Assembly: GCF_022807995.1 (NCBI RefSeq)
Contig: NZ_CP094351.1
Coordinates: 494,501-558,500 of the forward strand
Direction of reading: 5' to 3'
Origin: Pseudomonas orientalis
GTDB lineage: Bacteria; Pseudomonadota; Gammaproteobacteria; Pseudomonadales; Pseudomonadaceae
DNA length: 64,000 nucleotides
The position numbers were made by a program, and so were the translations under genes. Positions 36,344 through 45,469 of this stretch are shown one piece after another. The notes below the pieces were generated by a model. That model saw only the letters and a program-made list of their open reading frames with translations. It did not search any database and had not been told where the DNA came from. Position 1 is the stretch's first letter. Each line of letters starts with the position of its first letter.

Positions 36344-37104
36344 CCTATTTCAAGCCAAACACAAAACCAGTGTGGGAGGGGGGCTTGCCCCCGATTGCTG
36401 GGTGCCAGTCATTACATCTGTAACTGACACTCCGCTATGGGGGGCAAGCCCCCTCCCACATTTTTGATCTGTGTTGTGCTTTAGATCGGGGAGGTCAGGC
36501 CAGTGCGGCCGATCCATGGATTGGCTTATCGCGGAGTAACCGGTTTTCAAGCAAACACAAAACCCAATGTGGGAGGGGGCTTGCCCCCGATTGCTGGGTG
36601 TCAGTCATTACATCTGTAACTGACACTCCGCTATCGGGGGCAAACCCTCTCCCACATTTTTGAGCTGTGTTGTGCTTTAGATCGGGGAGGTCACGCCGGC
36701 GCCGCCGATCCATGGATTGGCTTATCGCTGAGTAACCGGTTCAAAAACCAGGCACGGATCCAATGTGGGAGGGGGCTTGCCCCCGATTGCTGGGTGTCAG
36801 TCATTACATCTGTAACTGACACTCCGCTATCGGGGGCAAGCCCTCTCCCACATTTTTGAGCTGTGTTGTGCTTTAGATCGGGGATGTCAGGCCAGTGCGG
36901 CCGATCCATGGATTGGCTTCTTGCTGAGTAACCGGTTCTAAAACCAGGCACGGACCCAATGTGGGAGGGGGCTTGCCCCCGATTGCTGGGTGTCAGTCAT
37001 TACGTCTGTAACTGACACTCCGCTATCGGGGGCAAGCCCCCTCCCACATTTTTTAGTCTGTGTTGCTCTTTAGATCGGGCAGGTCACGCCGGTGCCGCCG
37101 ATCC
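36320..37104. repeat. 4 x 196-bp tandem array built from rlmJ 3' end, REPIN and msrA 3' end
   Basis: Units start with ATGGATTGGCTT at 36320 (inside rlmJ), 36516, 36712 and 36908, an exact 196-bp period; the last unit ends at 37104 inside msrA. Each unit contains the rlmJ tail, a REPIN (36371-36460, 36568-36656, 36764-36852, 36960-37048) and the msrA tail (TTTAGATCGGG to GCCGATCC). Units share most positions with a few substitutions; the third and fourth share a segment (CCAGGCACGGA) that differs from the first two. The region 36344-37069 holds no other gene. Confidence 0.95.
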
Positions 37105-37717
37105 CGCAATAGCCTTGCGGGTTCTTCGCCAGGTACTGCTGGTGATAGGCCTCGGCGAAGTACACCGTCGGCGCTTCGTCGATTTCGGTGGTGATCTCAC
37201 CCAGGCCGGCCTTGGTCAGCTCTTGCTGATACGCCTCGGCGCTGGCCTTGGCCGCCGCCAATTGCTCTGGCGTGGTGGCATAGATCACCGAACGGTACTG
37301 GCTGCCGATATCGTTGCCCTGGCGCATGCCCTGGGTCGGGTTGTGCAGTTCCCAGAACATCTTCAGCAGGTCTTCGTATTTCACTTTGGCCTGGTCATAC
37401 ACCACCAGCACCACTTCGCTGTGGCCGGTCAGGCCAGAGCAGACTTCTTCGTAGGTCGGGTTCGGCGTGAAGCCACCGGCGTAGCCGACCACGGTGCTGA
37501 CCACGCCGTCGCGTTCCCAGAACTTACGTTCAGCGCCCCAGAAACATCCCAGGCCGAATATCGCGAAGCCAACGTCGTCGGTGAAAGGGCCCAACAGCGG
37601 GTTACCGTTGACGTAATGGGTTTCCGGCAATGCCATCGGAGTTTCACGGCCGGGCAAGGCTTGTTCTTGAGTAGGCAGCACGTTTTTGTTCACCAGAATT
37701 TCCGAGCGCAAGACCAT
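37070..37717 (-). CDS. msrA: Peptide methionine sulfoxide reductase MsrA
   Basis: 215 aa from the ATG at 37717, with GAGAGGA upstream. The catalytic GCFWG is at 57-61 (C58), and the C-terminal tail has two more cysteines (C204, C213) that serve as resolving residues in this class. It reduces methionine-S-sulfoxide in proteins and free form using thioredoxin. The 3' end of the gene is part of the last unit of the tandem array, and three partial copies of this end lie between it and rlmJ. It sits next to dipA on the same strand, as in P. aeruginosa. Confidence 0.96.
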   Translation of the reverse strand: MVLRSEILVNKNVLPTQEQALPGRETPMALPETHYVNGNPLLGPFTDDVGFAIFGLGCFWGAERKFWERDGVVSTVVGYAGGFTPNPTYEEVCSGLTGHSEVVLVVYDQAKVKYEDLLKMFWELHNPTQGMRQGNDIGSQYRSVIYATTPEQLAAAKASAEAYQQELTKAGLGEITTEIDEAPTVYFAEAYHQQYLAKNPQGYCGIGGTGVTCPI

Positions 37718-37789
37718 GATCAGTCCTCTCGTCAGGTTGAGTAACAGTAAATTGTCAGACAGCCAGTGTGCCCGAGAGTTACCGCGCTG

Positions 37790-40483
37790 TCAGGCGATTG
37801 GCCCGCGTGGATAGCGTTTAAGCTTCTCCAGCAACTCGGCGCCGGGGATTGGCCGGTCGAACAGATAGCCTTGGCCCACGTCGCAACGATGCCGGCGCAG
37901 GAACGCCAGTTGCTCGGCGGTCTCGATGCCTTCGGCCACCACCTTGAGCTTGAGGTTGTGGGCCATGGCGATAACCGCCGAGGTGATCTCCATGTCGTCC
38001 TGGTTATCCGGGATTTCGTGGATAAAGCTCCGGTCGATCTTAATGATGTCGATGGGGAATTTTTTCAAGTAGCTCAGCGACGAGTAACCGGTGCCGAAGT
38101 CGTCCATGGCCAGGGTCAGGCCAAAACTCTTCAGTTGGTCCAGCTGCTGGCGCGTGTCTTCGGTGGCTTCCAGCAGCAGGCCTTCGGTCAGCTCAAGCTC
38201 CAGCAGATTGGCGGGCAACTGTTCTTCCTTGAGGATCGTGGCAATCGAGGCCACCAGGTCCGGGTCGGAAAACTGCTTGGGCGACAGATTGATTGCCACC
38301 TGCAAATTACCCAGGCCCGCCGCCGTCAATTGCCGGCTCATCCGGCACGCCTGACGGGCGACCCATTTGCCGATGGGGATGATCAAGCCGGTCTCTTCGG
38401 CCACGCTGATGAACTGGTCGGGGCGGATCATGCCCTTTTCCGGGTGGTTCCAGCGCAACAGCGCTTCCATGCCCAGCAGGCGACCACTGCGCAGGCACAG
38501 CTTGGGCTGGTAGAACACGTCCAGCTCGTTCTGGGTCAGGGCGCGGCGCAGGTTGTTTTCCACAAACAACTTGTAGCTGGCCTCGGCATTCAGGGCTTCG
38601 GTGAACACTTGCACCTGGTGTTTGCCGTTGGCCTTGGCCTTGTGCAGGGCCAGGCCGGCGTTGCGCATCAGGGTCTGCGGGTCGCGCCCGTGCAGCGGGG
38701 CGCAAGCCAGGCCCACGGAGCCGGTCACGCTGATCAATTGGTTGTCGACGAACATCGGCTTGTCGAGGGTGGCCAGCAGCTGGCTGGCGACCTGCTGGCC
38801 CGTCTCCATGTCGGCATCGTCGAGCAGCACCGCAAACTCGTTACTGGCAAAGCGCGCCAGGCTGCCGCCGCTGCTCAAGCTGTTGCGCAGGCGTCGGGCC
38901 AGGCTGATCAGCAGTTTGTCACCGGTCTGGTGGCCGAGGCTGTCGTTGATCCGCTTGAAGTTGTCGATGTCCACCAGCAGCAGGCTGATCGGGCTGTCGC
39001 TGTCGCGGGCAAAGCGTTCGTCGAGGTTGCGGATGAACGCCGGGCGGTTGCCCAGGTTGGTCAGATTATCGGTGTAGGCCAGGCGTTCGATGCGCTGCTG
39101 CGCCAGCTTGGTCTGGGTGATGTCTTCGTAGATGCCGATGTAATGGGTCAACTCGCGGTTGTCGCCATATACCTTGGAAATCGACAGCTGGCCCCAGTAG
39201 GGTTCCAGGTTTTTGCGCCGGCTTTTGAATTCACCTTGCCAGCTGTTGCTCTTGGCCAGGGCCGACGGCGCGTCGAACAGCAACTCGCTGAGGTTCTCCA
39301 GGGCTGGCAACTGCGCCAGGCGATGGCCGTGCACCTCTTCGGCGCTGTATTGGGTAATGGCGGTAAAGCTTGGGTTGACGTACTCCACCACGCCATCGCA
39401 ATTGACCAGCAAAAAGGCATTGGCGCTTTGTTCCACCGCGCGCTGGAACAGATGCAGGGCGCTGGTGGCGGTGCGTCGGTTGTGGTTGTTGATCACTTGG
39501 GCGAACTGGTCCGCCAGCTCGCCGGCAAAGGCGATCTCATCGGACTGCCATGCGCGCGGGCTGCCGCTTTGCTCCAGGCACAGTACGCCGACGACTTGGC
39601 CATCCACCCGGATGCTCGCGTCGAGCATGGCGTGAACATCCTTGGCGATCAGGCTTTCGGCCATTTCCCGGGTGCGCGGGTCGCGCATGGCATGGGTGGC
39701 ATCGATGGCGCGGCTGCTGTGCAGGGCTTCGAGGTAGTCGGGGAAGCAACTGGCGTCGATCGCTTCGGGCAAATGGTGTTGTTGATCGGCACGGTGATAG
39801 GCCGAAATCGGCACCAGGCGCTGGCCTTCCAGGTTCCAGATGCTGGCGCAATCGATCTGATAAATATCGCAGGCGCTGCGGGTGATCAATTCAGCGGCTT
39901 CCTGCAGCGAATTGGGTGTGGTGTAGCGCTGGCGGGCCAGCAGCAGGATCAACTCCTGCTGGGCGCGTACCCGCTCCAGGTGCTGCAGTTGTTCCTGTTG
40001 CGCGCGCTGGTTGAGTTCCAGGGCGATTTGCAGGCGGCTGTTCTGGTTTTCCAGGTCGGCGGTCGGCACCGTGACGGGAAGTTCGCTGAACAGGCCATCC
40101 ACCACCATCAGGTAGCCGCGCAGCAGGTGACGGTTGTGCTGTTTGTAGGCCTCGCCCATTTCGAGCAGGCTCAGCGGGCCGTCGTTGGTGTGCAGGGTAT
40201 AGCGCACCAGGTAGTGCGCGCTTTGGCTCAGTTGCTGCTGGATCGCGTCATGCAGTTGATAGCGCGCCTGGGGCTCCATCAGGCTGGCGTATGGCGTGCC
40301 GAGCAGGGCGCAGAGTTCGACCGCCGGCAGGCCGAATTGGCGCTCGCAGTTCGGGTCGAGATAGAGCAGCGCCCAGCTTGCCTCATTAAGCCGCTCGAAA
40401 CGCAGCATACCGAGGCGCGAAGGCACCGGTAATTGCGTCACTACCTCGGTCGCCATGCGGGCGACATCGGGTTGGCTTTTCAT
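37790..40483 (-). CDS. dipA: c-di-GMP phosphodiesterase with GAF, PAS, degenerate GGDEF and EAL domains (DipA-like)
   Basis: 897 aa. Order of domains: N-terminal PAS-like region (about 20-130), coiled coil (about 145-175), GAF (about 190-330), PAS (about 345-460), GGDEF (about 465-630) and EAL (about 640-890). The diguanylate cyclase motif reads ASNEF at 546-550 instead of GGDEF, so cyclase activity is not expected. The EAL site is intact (MEALLRW, 672-678; DDFGTGYSSLSYLK later). Size, motif and position between msrA and aceF match DipA (PA5017) of P. aeruginosa, which promotes biofilm dispersion. It has no membrane segments. Confidence 0.9.
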   Translation of the reverse strand: MKSQPDVARMATEVVTQLPVPSRLGMLRFERLNEASWALLYLDPNCERQFGLPAVELCALLGTPYASLMEPQARYQLHDAIQQQLSQSAHYLVRYTLHTNDGPLSLLEMGEAYKQHNRHLLRGYLMVVDGLFSELPVTVPTADLENQNSRLQIALELNQRAQQEQLQHLERVRAQQELILLLARQRYTTPNSLQEAAELITRSACDIYQIDCASIWNLEGQRLVPISAYHRADQQHHLPEAIDASCFPDYLEALHSSRAIDATHAMRDPRTREMAESLIAKDVHAMLDASIRVDGQVVGVLCLEQSGSPRAWQSDEIAFAGELADQFAQVINNHNRRTATSALHLFQRAVEQSANAFLLVNCDGVVEYVNPSFTAITQYSAEEVHGHRLAQLPALENLSELLFDAPSALAKSNSWQGEFKSRRKNLEPYWGQLSISKVYGDNRELTHYIGIYEDITQTKLAQQRIERLAYTDNLTNLGNRPAFIRNLDERFARDSDSPISLLLVDIDNFKRINDSLGHQTGDKLLISLARRLRNSLSSGGSLARFASNEFAVLLDDADMETGQQVASQLLATLDKPMFVDNQLISVTGSVGLACAPLHGRDPQTLMRNAGLALHKAKANGKHQVQVFTEALNAEASYKLFVENNLRRALTQNELDVFYQPKLCLRSGRLLGMEALLRWNHPEKGMIRPDQFISVAEETGLIIPIGKWVARQACRMSRQLTAAGLGNLQVAINLSPKQFSDPDLVASIATILKEEQLPANLLELELTEGLLLEATEDTRQQLDQLKSFGLTLAMDDFGTGYSSLSYLKKFPIDIIKIDRSFIHEIPDNQDDMEITSAVIAMAHNLKLKVVAEGIETAEQLAFLRRHRCDVGQGYLFDRPIPGAELLEKLKRYPRGPIA

Positions 40484-40690
40484 GGGGGAAACTCGCTTGG
40501 GAAAATGCGCACGGCGCCGGGCTCACGCCCCTCTTTACTGTTGCTTGCGGCAAGGTTGCATCATGCGGCACGCACTGACAAGAGAGGATGAAGGCTAAGT
40601 GCTATAAGCCTGTTATCGGCCATGGGGGGGATTTCTGCAATCGGAGTGACAGAAGGTGTACAAGCCTGTCCTGTGTGTACAGCAAACCCC

Positions 40691-40718
40691 AAAAAAAGCC
40701 CCGCCAAGTGGCGGGGTT
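40691..40718 (-). terminator. Rho-independent terminator of aceEF
   Basis: On the minus strand CCCCGCC / GGCGGGG stem with a four-base loop followed by seven T residues. It lies about 70 bp after the aceF stop. A second, inverted GGCCTCCC / GGGAGGCC hairpin just before it (40760-40782) may add to termination. Confidence 0.9.
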
Positions 40719-40785
40719 GAGGTACGAGCGTGGCGCTCGGAAATCGATGCGGCAACGGCCTCCCGCCAGGGGAGGCCATTGCGGC

Positions 40786-42429
40786 TTACAGCAGGATGGT
40801 GCGGATGTCGTTCAGCAACTGGCTCAGGCGCTGGGTGAAGCGTGCCGCTGCGGCGCCGTTGATCACGCGGTGATCGTAGGACAGCGACAGTGGCAGCATC
40901 AGCTTGGGCTGGAACGCTTTACCGTCCCACACCGGCTGGATGGTGGCCTTGGACACACCCAGGATCGCCACTTCCGGCGCGTTGACGATTGGCGTGAAGC
41001 CAGTGCCGCCAATGTGCCCGAGGCTGGAGATGGTGAAGCACGCGCCCTGCATGTCGTCCGGAGTAAGCTTCTTGTCGCGGGCCTTGGCCGCCAGTGCAGC
41101 CGCTTCGCCAGCCAGTTGCAACAGGCTCTTCTGGTCGACGTTCTTGATGACCGGTACCAGCAGGCCGTCAGGGGTGTCGACCGCAAAACCGATGTGCACG
41201 TACTTCTTGCGGATGATCGCTTTGCCGCTTGGCGCCAGCGAGCTGTTGAAGTCCGGCAGTTCCTTGAGCAGGTGCGCACAGGCCTTGAGCAGCAGGGGCA
41301 GCACGGTCAGCTTCACGCCGGCTTTTTCGGCCACGGCTTTCTGCGCAACGCGGAAGGCTTCCAGGTCGGTGATATCGGCCTGGTCGAACTGAGTCACGTG
41401 CGGGATATTCAGCCAGCTCGCGTGCAGGCCGGCCGCGCCGATTTGCATCAGGCGGGTCATCGGCACTTCTTCGATTTCGCCGAAGCGGCTGAAATCGACG
41501 GTACGGATCGGCGGAATGCCCGAGCCGCCGGTAGCGCCGCCGGCAGCCGGCGCTTCCTTGGCTTTCTGCATCATGGCCTTGACGTAAGCCTGCACGTCTT
41601 CCTTCAGCACGCGGCCGTGAGGGCCGGTTGCCGACACAGCACTCAGCTCGACGCCGAATTCACGGGCCAATTGACGCACGGCAGGGCCGGCGTGAACCTT
41701 GGCACCGCTTGGCGCAGGTGCAGCAGCAGGGGCCGGAGCGGCCTCAGCTTTTGCAGCAGGCGCAGGGGCAGCAGCAGCCGGAGCAGCTTCTGCCTTGGCA
41801 GCCGGAGCGGCGGCCGGTGCTGGAGCGGCTGCAGGCGCAGCGCCTTGTACTTTCAGCTTGAGGATGAAGTCACCAGTGCCGACTTCGTCTTCCAGCTTGA
41901 CCGCAATGCTTTCCACCACACCGGCAGCCGGCGATGGAATCTCCATGGAGGCCTTGTCGGACTCCAGGGTGATCAGCGACTGGTCGGCTTCGACGGTGTC
42001 GCCGACCTTGACCAGCAGCTCGATGATCTTGGCCTTGCCCGACGAGCCGATGTCCGGGACGTGAATGTCCTGGACGGTGGCGGCGGCAGGTGCGGCAGCC
42101 GGGGCCGCTGGGGCCTCGGCGGCGGCAGGCTTTTCAGGTGCAGGTGCAGGTGCAGCGGCGGCCGGAGCGGCAGCTGCAGGGGCTGCATCGGCAGCACCCT
42201 CAATTTCCAGCTCCAGCAGTTCGTCGCCTTCTTTCAGGCGGTCGCCCAGCTTCACTTTCAGGCTCTTGACCACGCCGGCCTTGGGAGCAGGGATTTCCAT
42301 GCTCGCCTTGTCCGACTCCAGGGTCAGGATGCTCTGGTCGGCTTCGACGGTGTCACCGACCTTCACAAACAGCTCGATTACTTCACCTTCACCGCTGCCG
42401 ATGTCAGGTACGCGAATGAGTTCGCTCAC
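40786..42429 (-). CDS. aceF: Pyruvate dehydrogenase complex E2, dihydrolipoyllysine acetyltransferase
   Basis: 547 aa. Two lipoyl domains carry lipoyl-lysines K41 and K159, each in LESDKASMEIP, separated by Ala/Pro-rich linkers. An E1/E3-binding domain follows (AGPAVRQLAREFGVELSAV), and the catalytic domain ends SYDHRVINGAAAARF with catalytic H520. It forms the core of the pyruvate dehydrogenase complex, transferring acetyl from lipoamide to CoA. It starts 11 bp after aceE and is co-transcribed with it; no lpd gene follows, so E3 is encoded elsewhere. Confidence 0.97.
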   Translation of the reverse strand: MSELIRVPDIGSGEGEVIELFVKVGDTVEADQSILTLESDKASMEIPAPKAGVVKSLKVKLGDRLKEGDELLELEIEGAADAAPAAAAPAAAAPAPAPEKPAAAEAPAAPAAAPAAATVQDIHVPDIGSSGKAKIIELLVKVGDTVEADQSLITLESDKASMEIPSPAAGVVESIAVKLEDEVGTGDFILKLKVQGAAPAAAPAPAAAPAAKAEAAPAAAAPAPAAKAEAAPAPAAAPAPSGAKVHAGPAVRQLAREFGVELSAVSATGPHGRVLKEDVQAYVKAMMQKAKEAPAAGGATGGSGIPPIRTVDFSRFGEIEEVPMTRLMQIGAAGLHASWLNIPHVTQFDQADITDLEAFRVAQKAVAEKAGVKLTVLPLLLKACAHLLKELPDFNSSLAPSGKAIIRKKYVHIGFAVDTPDGLLVPVIKNVDQKSLLQLAGEAAALAAKARDKKLTPDDMQGACFTISSLGHIGGTGFTPIVNAPEVAILGVSKATIQPVWDGKAFQPKLMLPLSLSYDHRVINGAAAARFTQRLSQLLNDIRTILL

Positions 42430-42440
42430 AAAAAATCTCC

Positions 42441-45086
42441 TCAGCAGTCCAGTGGGTTGCGTTTTTCCGGGTTGATCCCGAACTTGACGATGGCGTCAGC
42501 CACCACCTTGGGTTCGATCTCACCACGGTCAGCCAAAGCTTCCAGGGCTGCCAACACCACGAAGTGACGGTCGACTTCGAAGAAGTGACGCAGCTTCTTG
42601 CGGCTGTCACTGCGGCCGAAACCGTCGGTGCCCAGGACTTTGAATTCCTTGGACGGGACCCACTGGCGAATCTGTTCAGCAAACAGTTTCATGTAGTCGG
42701 TCGAGGCGATGACCGGACCTTTACGGCCGGCCAGGCATTCTTCGACATAGCTCCTGGCTGGCTTCTGGCCAGGGTGCAGGCGGTTGCTGCGCTCAACGGC
42801 CAGGCCGTCGCGACGCAGTTCGTTGAAGCTGGTCACGCTCCACACATCAGCGCCGACGTTGAATTCGTCACGCAGGATCTTCGCCGCTTCACGCACTTCG
42901 CGCAGGATGGTGCCGGAGCCCATCAGCTGTACGTGGTGCGCCGCTTCCTTGGTGTCTTCTTCGAGCAGGTACATGCCCTTGATGATGCCTTCTTCCACGC
43001 CGGCCGGCATGGCTGGCTGCTGGTAGGACTCGTTCATCACGGTGATGTAGTAGAAAACGTCCTGCTGCTCTTCGGTCATCTTCTTCATGCCGTCCTGGAT
43101 GATCACCGCCAGCTCGTAGCCGTAGGTTGGATCAAAGGTGCGGCAGTTCGGGATGGTGGCAGCCAGAATGTGGCTGTGCCCGTCTTCGTGTTGCAGGCCT
43201 TCGCCGTTCAGCGTGGTCCGGCCGGCGGTACCGCCGATCAGGAAGCCACGGGTACGGCTGTCGCCCGCTGCCCACGCCAGGTCGCCAATGCGCTGGAAGC
43301 CGAACATCGAGTAGAAGATGTAGAACGGCAGCATCGGCTGGTTGTGGCTGGAGTACGACGTACCGGCAGCGATGAAGGAGCTCATGGCGCCCGCTTCGTT
43401 GATGCCTTCTTCGAGGATCTGGCCCTTCTTGTCTTCCTTGTAGAACATCACCTGGTCTTTATCGACTGGCTCGTAGAGCTGGCCGACGGAGGAGTAGATG
43501 CCCAACTGACGGAACATGCCTTCCATACCGAAGGTACGTGCTTCGTCCGGGATGATCGGGACGATGCGCGAACCGATTTCCTTGTCCTTGACCAGTTGTG
43601 CGAGGATCCGTACGAAGGCCATGGTGGTGGAGATTTCACGGTCGCCCGAGCCGTCAAGGATTGCCTTGAGGGTGCTCAGGTCTGGCGTCGGTACGCTGAA
43701 GCTGTTGGCGCGGCGCTGTGGCACGAAACCGCCCAGTGCAGTGCGGCGCTCGCTCAGGTAGCGGGCTTCGGCGCTGTTTGGCTCTGGCTTGAAGAACGGC
43801 AGGTTCTCCAGCTCTTCGTCCTTGACCGGGATGTCGAAGCGGTCGCGGAACAACTTCAGGCTGTCGACATCGACTTTCTTGGTGTTGTGCGCGGTGTTCT
43901 TCGCTTCGCCGGCGCCGGTGCCATAACCCTTGATGGTCTTGGCCAGGATGACGGTCGGTTGTTCCTTGTGGTTGACCGCTTCGTGGTACGCCGCGTAGAC
44001 CTTGTACGGGTCGTGGCCGCCACGGTTGAGTTTCCAGATCTCATCGTCGGACAGGTCGGCAACCATCGCCTTGAGTTCAGGCGTGTTGAAGAAATGCTCG
44101 CGCACGAACGCGCCGTCTTTGGCCTTGTAGTTCTGGTACTCGCCGTCGATGACTTCGTCCATGCGGCGTTGCAGGATACCGTCGACGTCCTTGGCCAGCA
44201 GTGGGTCCCAGAAACGGCCCCAGATGACTTTGGTCACGTTCCAGTGAGCGCCGCGGAACACGCCTTCGAGTTCCTGGATGATCTTGCCGTTGCCGCGAAC
44301 CGGGCCGTCGAGGCGCTGCAGGTTGCAGTTGATGACGAAGATCAGGTTGTCCAGCTTTTCGCGGCCGGCCAGGGAGATGGCGCCCAGGGATTCCGGCTCG
44401 TCGCATTCGCCGTCGCCCAGGAAGCACCAGACTTTCTGCTTGCCTTCGGGGATGAAGCCACGGGCTTCCAGGTACTTCATGAAGCGTGCCTGGTAGATCG
44501 CCTGGATCGGGCCCAGGCCCATGGAAACGGTCGGGAACTGCCAGAAATCAGGCATCAGCCAAGGGTGCGGATAGGACGACAGGCCCTGACCGTCGACTTC
44601 CTGGCGGAAGTTGTTCATTTGTTCTTCGCTGATGCGGCCTTCCATGAACGCACGGGCGTAGACGCCTGGCGAGGTGTGACCCTGGAAGTAGATCAGGTCG
44701 CCGCCGTGTTCGTCGGTGGGGGCCTGGAAGAAGTAGTTGAAGCCGATGTCATACAGGGTTGCGCTGGAAGCGAAGCTGGAGATGTGACCGCCCAGGTCCG
44801 AATCTTTCAAGTTCGTGCGCATTACCATCGCCATGGCGTTCCAGCGTACCAGCGAGCGAATGCGGCGTTCCATGAACAGGTCGCCAGGCATGCGTGCTTC
44901 GTGGGTAACGGGGATGGTGTTGCGGTATGGCGTAGTGATGGCGTAAGGCAACTGCGAGCCGCTGCGGGTCGCGAGTTCGCCCATACGGGTCATCAGGTAA
45001 TGAGCACGGTCTTCGCCTTCTTTGTCGAGAACCGATTCCAGGGCGTCCAGCCATTCCTGGGTTTCGACGGGATCGAGGTCTTGCAT
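42441..45086 (-). CDS. aceE: Pyruvate dehydrogenase complex E1 component
   Basis: 881 aa from the ATG at 45086 with GGAG nine bases upstream; this gives the MQDLDPVETQEWLDALESVL start and length known for Pseudomonas AceE, whereas the in-frame extension to 45161 has no support. The thiamine diphosphate motif runs from GDGECDEPES to INCNLQ (about 230-270). It decarboxylates pyruvate and acetylates the E2 lipoyl group. A long leader of about 150 nt precedes it, with a likely promoter and two palindromes upstream. Confidence 0.97.
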   Translation of the reverse strand: MQDLDPVETQEWLDALESVLDKEGEDRAHYLMTRMGELATRSGSQLPYAITTPYRNTIPVTHEARMPGDLFMERRIRSLVRWNAMAMVMRTNLKDSDLGGHISSFASSATLYDIGFNYFFQAPTDEHGGDLIYFQGHTSPGVYARAFMEGRISEEQMNNFRQEVDGQGLSSYPHPWLMPDFWQFPTVSMGLGPIQAIYQARFMKYLEARGFIPEGKQKVWCFLGDGECDEPESLGAISLAGREKLDNLIFVINCNLQRLDGPVRGNGKIIQELEGVFRGAHWNVTKVIWGRFWDPLLAKDVDGILQRRMDEVIDGEYQNYKAKDGAFVREHFFNTPELKAMVADLSDDEIWKLNRGGHDPYKVYAAYHEAVNHKEQPTVILAKTIKGYGTGAGEAKNTAHNTKKVDVDSLKLFRDRFDIPVKDEELENLPFFKPEPNSAEARYLSERRTALGGFVPQRRANSFSVPTPDLSTLKAILDGSGDREISTTMAFVRILAQLVKDKEIGSRIVPIIPDEARTFGMEGMFRQLGIYSSVGQLYEPVDKDQVMFYKEDKKGQILEEGINEAGAMSSFIAAGTSYSSHNQPMLPFYIFYSMFGFQRIGDLAWAAGDSRTRGFLIGGTAGRTTLNGEGLQHEDGHSHILAATIPNCRTFDPTYGYELAVIIQDGMKKMTEEQQDVFYYITVMNESYQQPAMPAGVEEGIIKGMYLLEEDTKEAAHHVQLMGSGTILREVREAAKILRDEFNVGADVWSVTSFNELRRDGLAVERSNRLHPGQKPARSYVEECLAGRKGPVIASTDYMKLFAEQIRQWVPSKEFKVLGTDGFGRSDSRKKLRHFFEVDRHFVVLAALEALADRGEIEPKVVADAIVKFGINPEKRNPLDC

Positions 45087-45196
45087 GGCTTGCTCCAGGG
45101 CGGAAAGGCTACCAGAATCGGTTGCCTGAAGTTTGCGACTGGCCTTGTGGGCAGACGACATAAATTCTTGGATGGCCGAAGGTTGCTTCGGCGTCC

Positions 45197-45266
45197 TGTA
45201 GTTTTACTACAAATCGTCGGCCATTTCAGCCTTTCGAATGTATATACGAGTAGTAAAACTACACAA
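45197..45266. promoter_or_regulatory. aceE promoter region with two GTAGT-N4-ACTAC-type palindromes
   Basis: Palindrome 1 at 45197-45211 is TGTAGT-TTT-ACTACA; palindrome 2 at 45249-45263 is AGTAGT-AAA-ACTACA with five perfect inner pairs. Their centres are 52 bp apart, about five helical turns. On the minus strand TTGTGT (45261-45266) and TATACA (45239-45244) with a 16-bp spacer form a plausible promoter for aceEF, and palindrome 2 lies in that spacer. The symmetry resembles operators of GntR-family regulators such as PdhR, but no regulator gene is adjacent. The remainder of the 383-bp gap to glnE shows no gene. Confidence 0.6.
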
Positions 45267-45469
45267 GACTGAGCGTATGGCTCGGTCTGGCTGGTGAGCA
45301 TAATCGTTATTGTTGGTCTATTGCGAACAAGAAAAGGTGAAAGTTTGATGTTGCCTGCCAAGATTGATTTAATTTCAGCTATTTCTAACTTTTGTTCGAC
45401 AGTCCTTCATCGAGCAGGGCTCCTGCGTTCACAACTACACGCCATTTACCCGCCGATCAAGGATAGACC

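Noticed and set aside
36350..36951. Three related short open frames in the rlmJ-msrA gap
   Set aside because: They are repeat-unit translations through the REPIN and gene-end copies, not an independent gene family.
36320..37104. CRISPR-like appearance of regularly spaced repeats
   Set aside because: The whole 196-bp unit repeats, including the supposed spacers, and no cas genes are near; it is a tandem duplication.
37766..40432. 888-codon open frame opposite dipA
   Set aside because: Antisense shadow; composition and lack of motifs match other mirror frames, while the minus strand encodes clear GAF/PAS/EAL domains.
42564..45272. 902-codon open frame opposite aceE
   Set aside because: Mirror frame of aceE with no protein-like motif, although it spans the whole gene.
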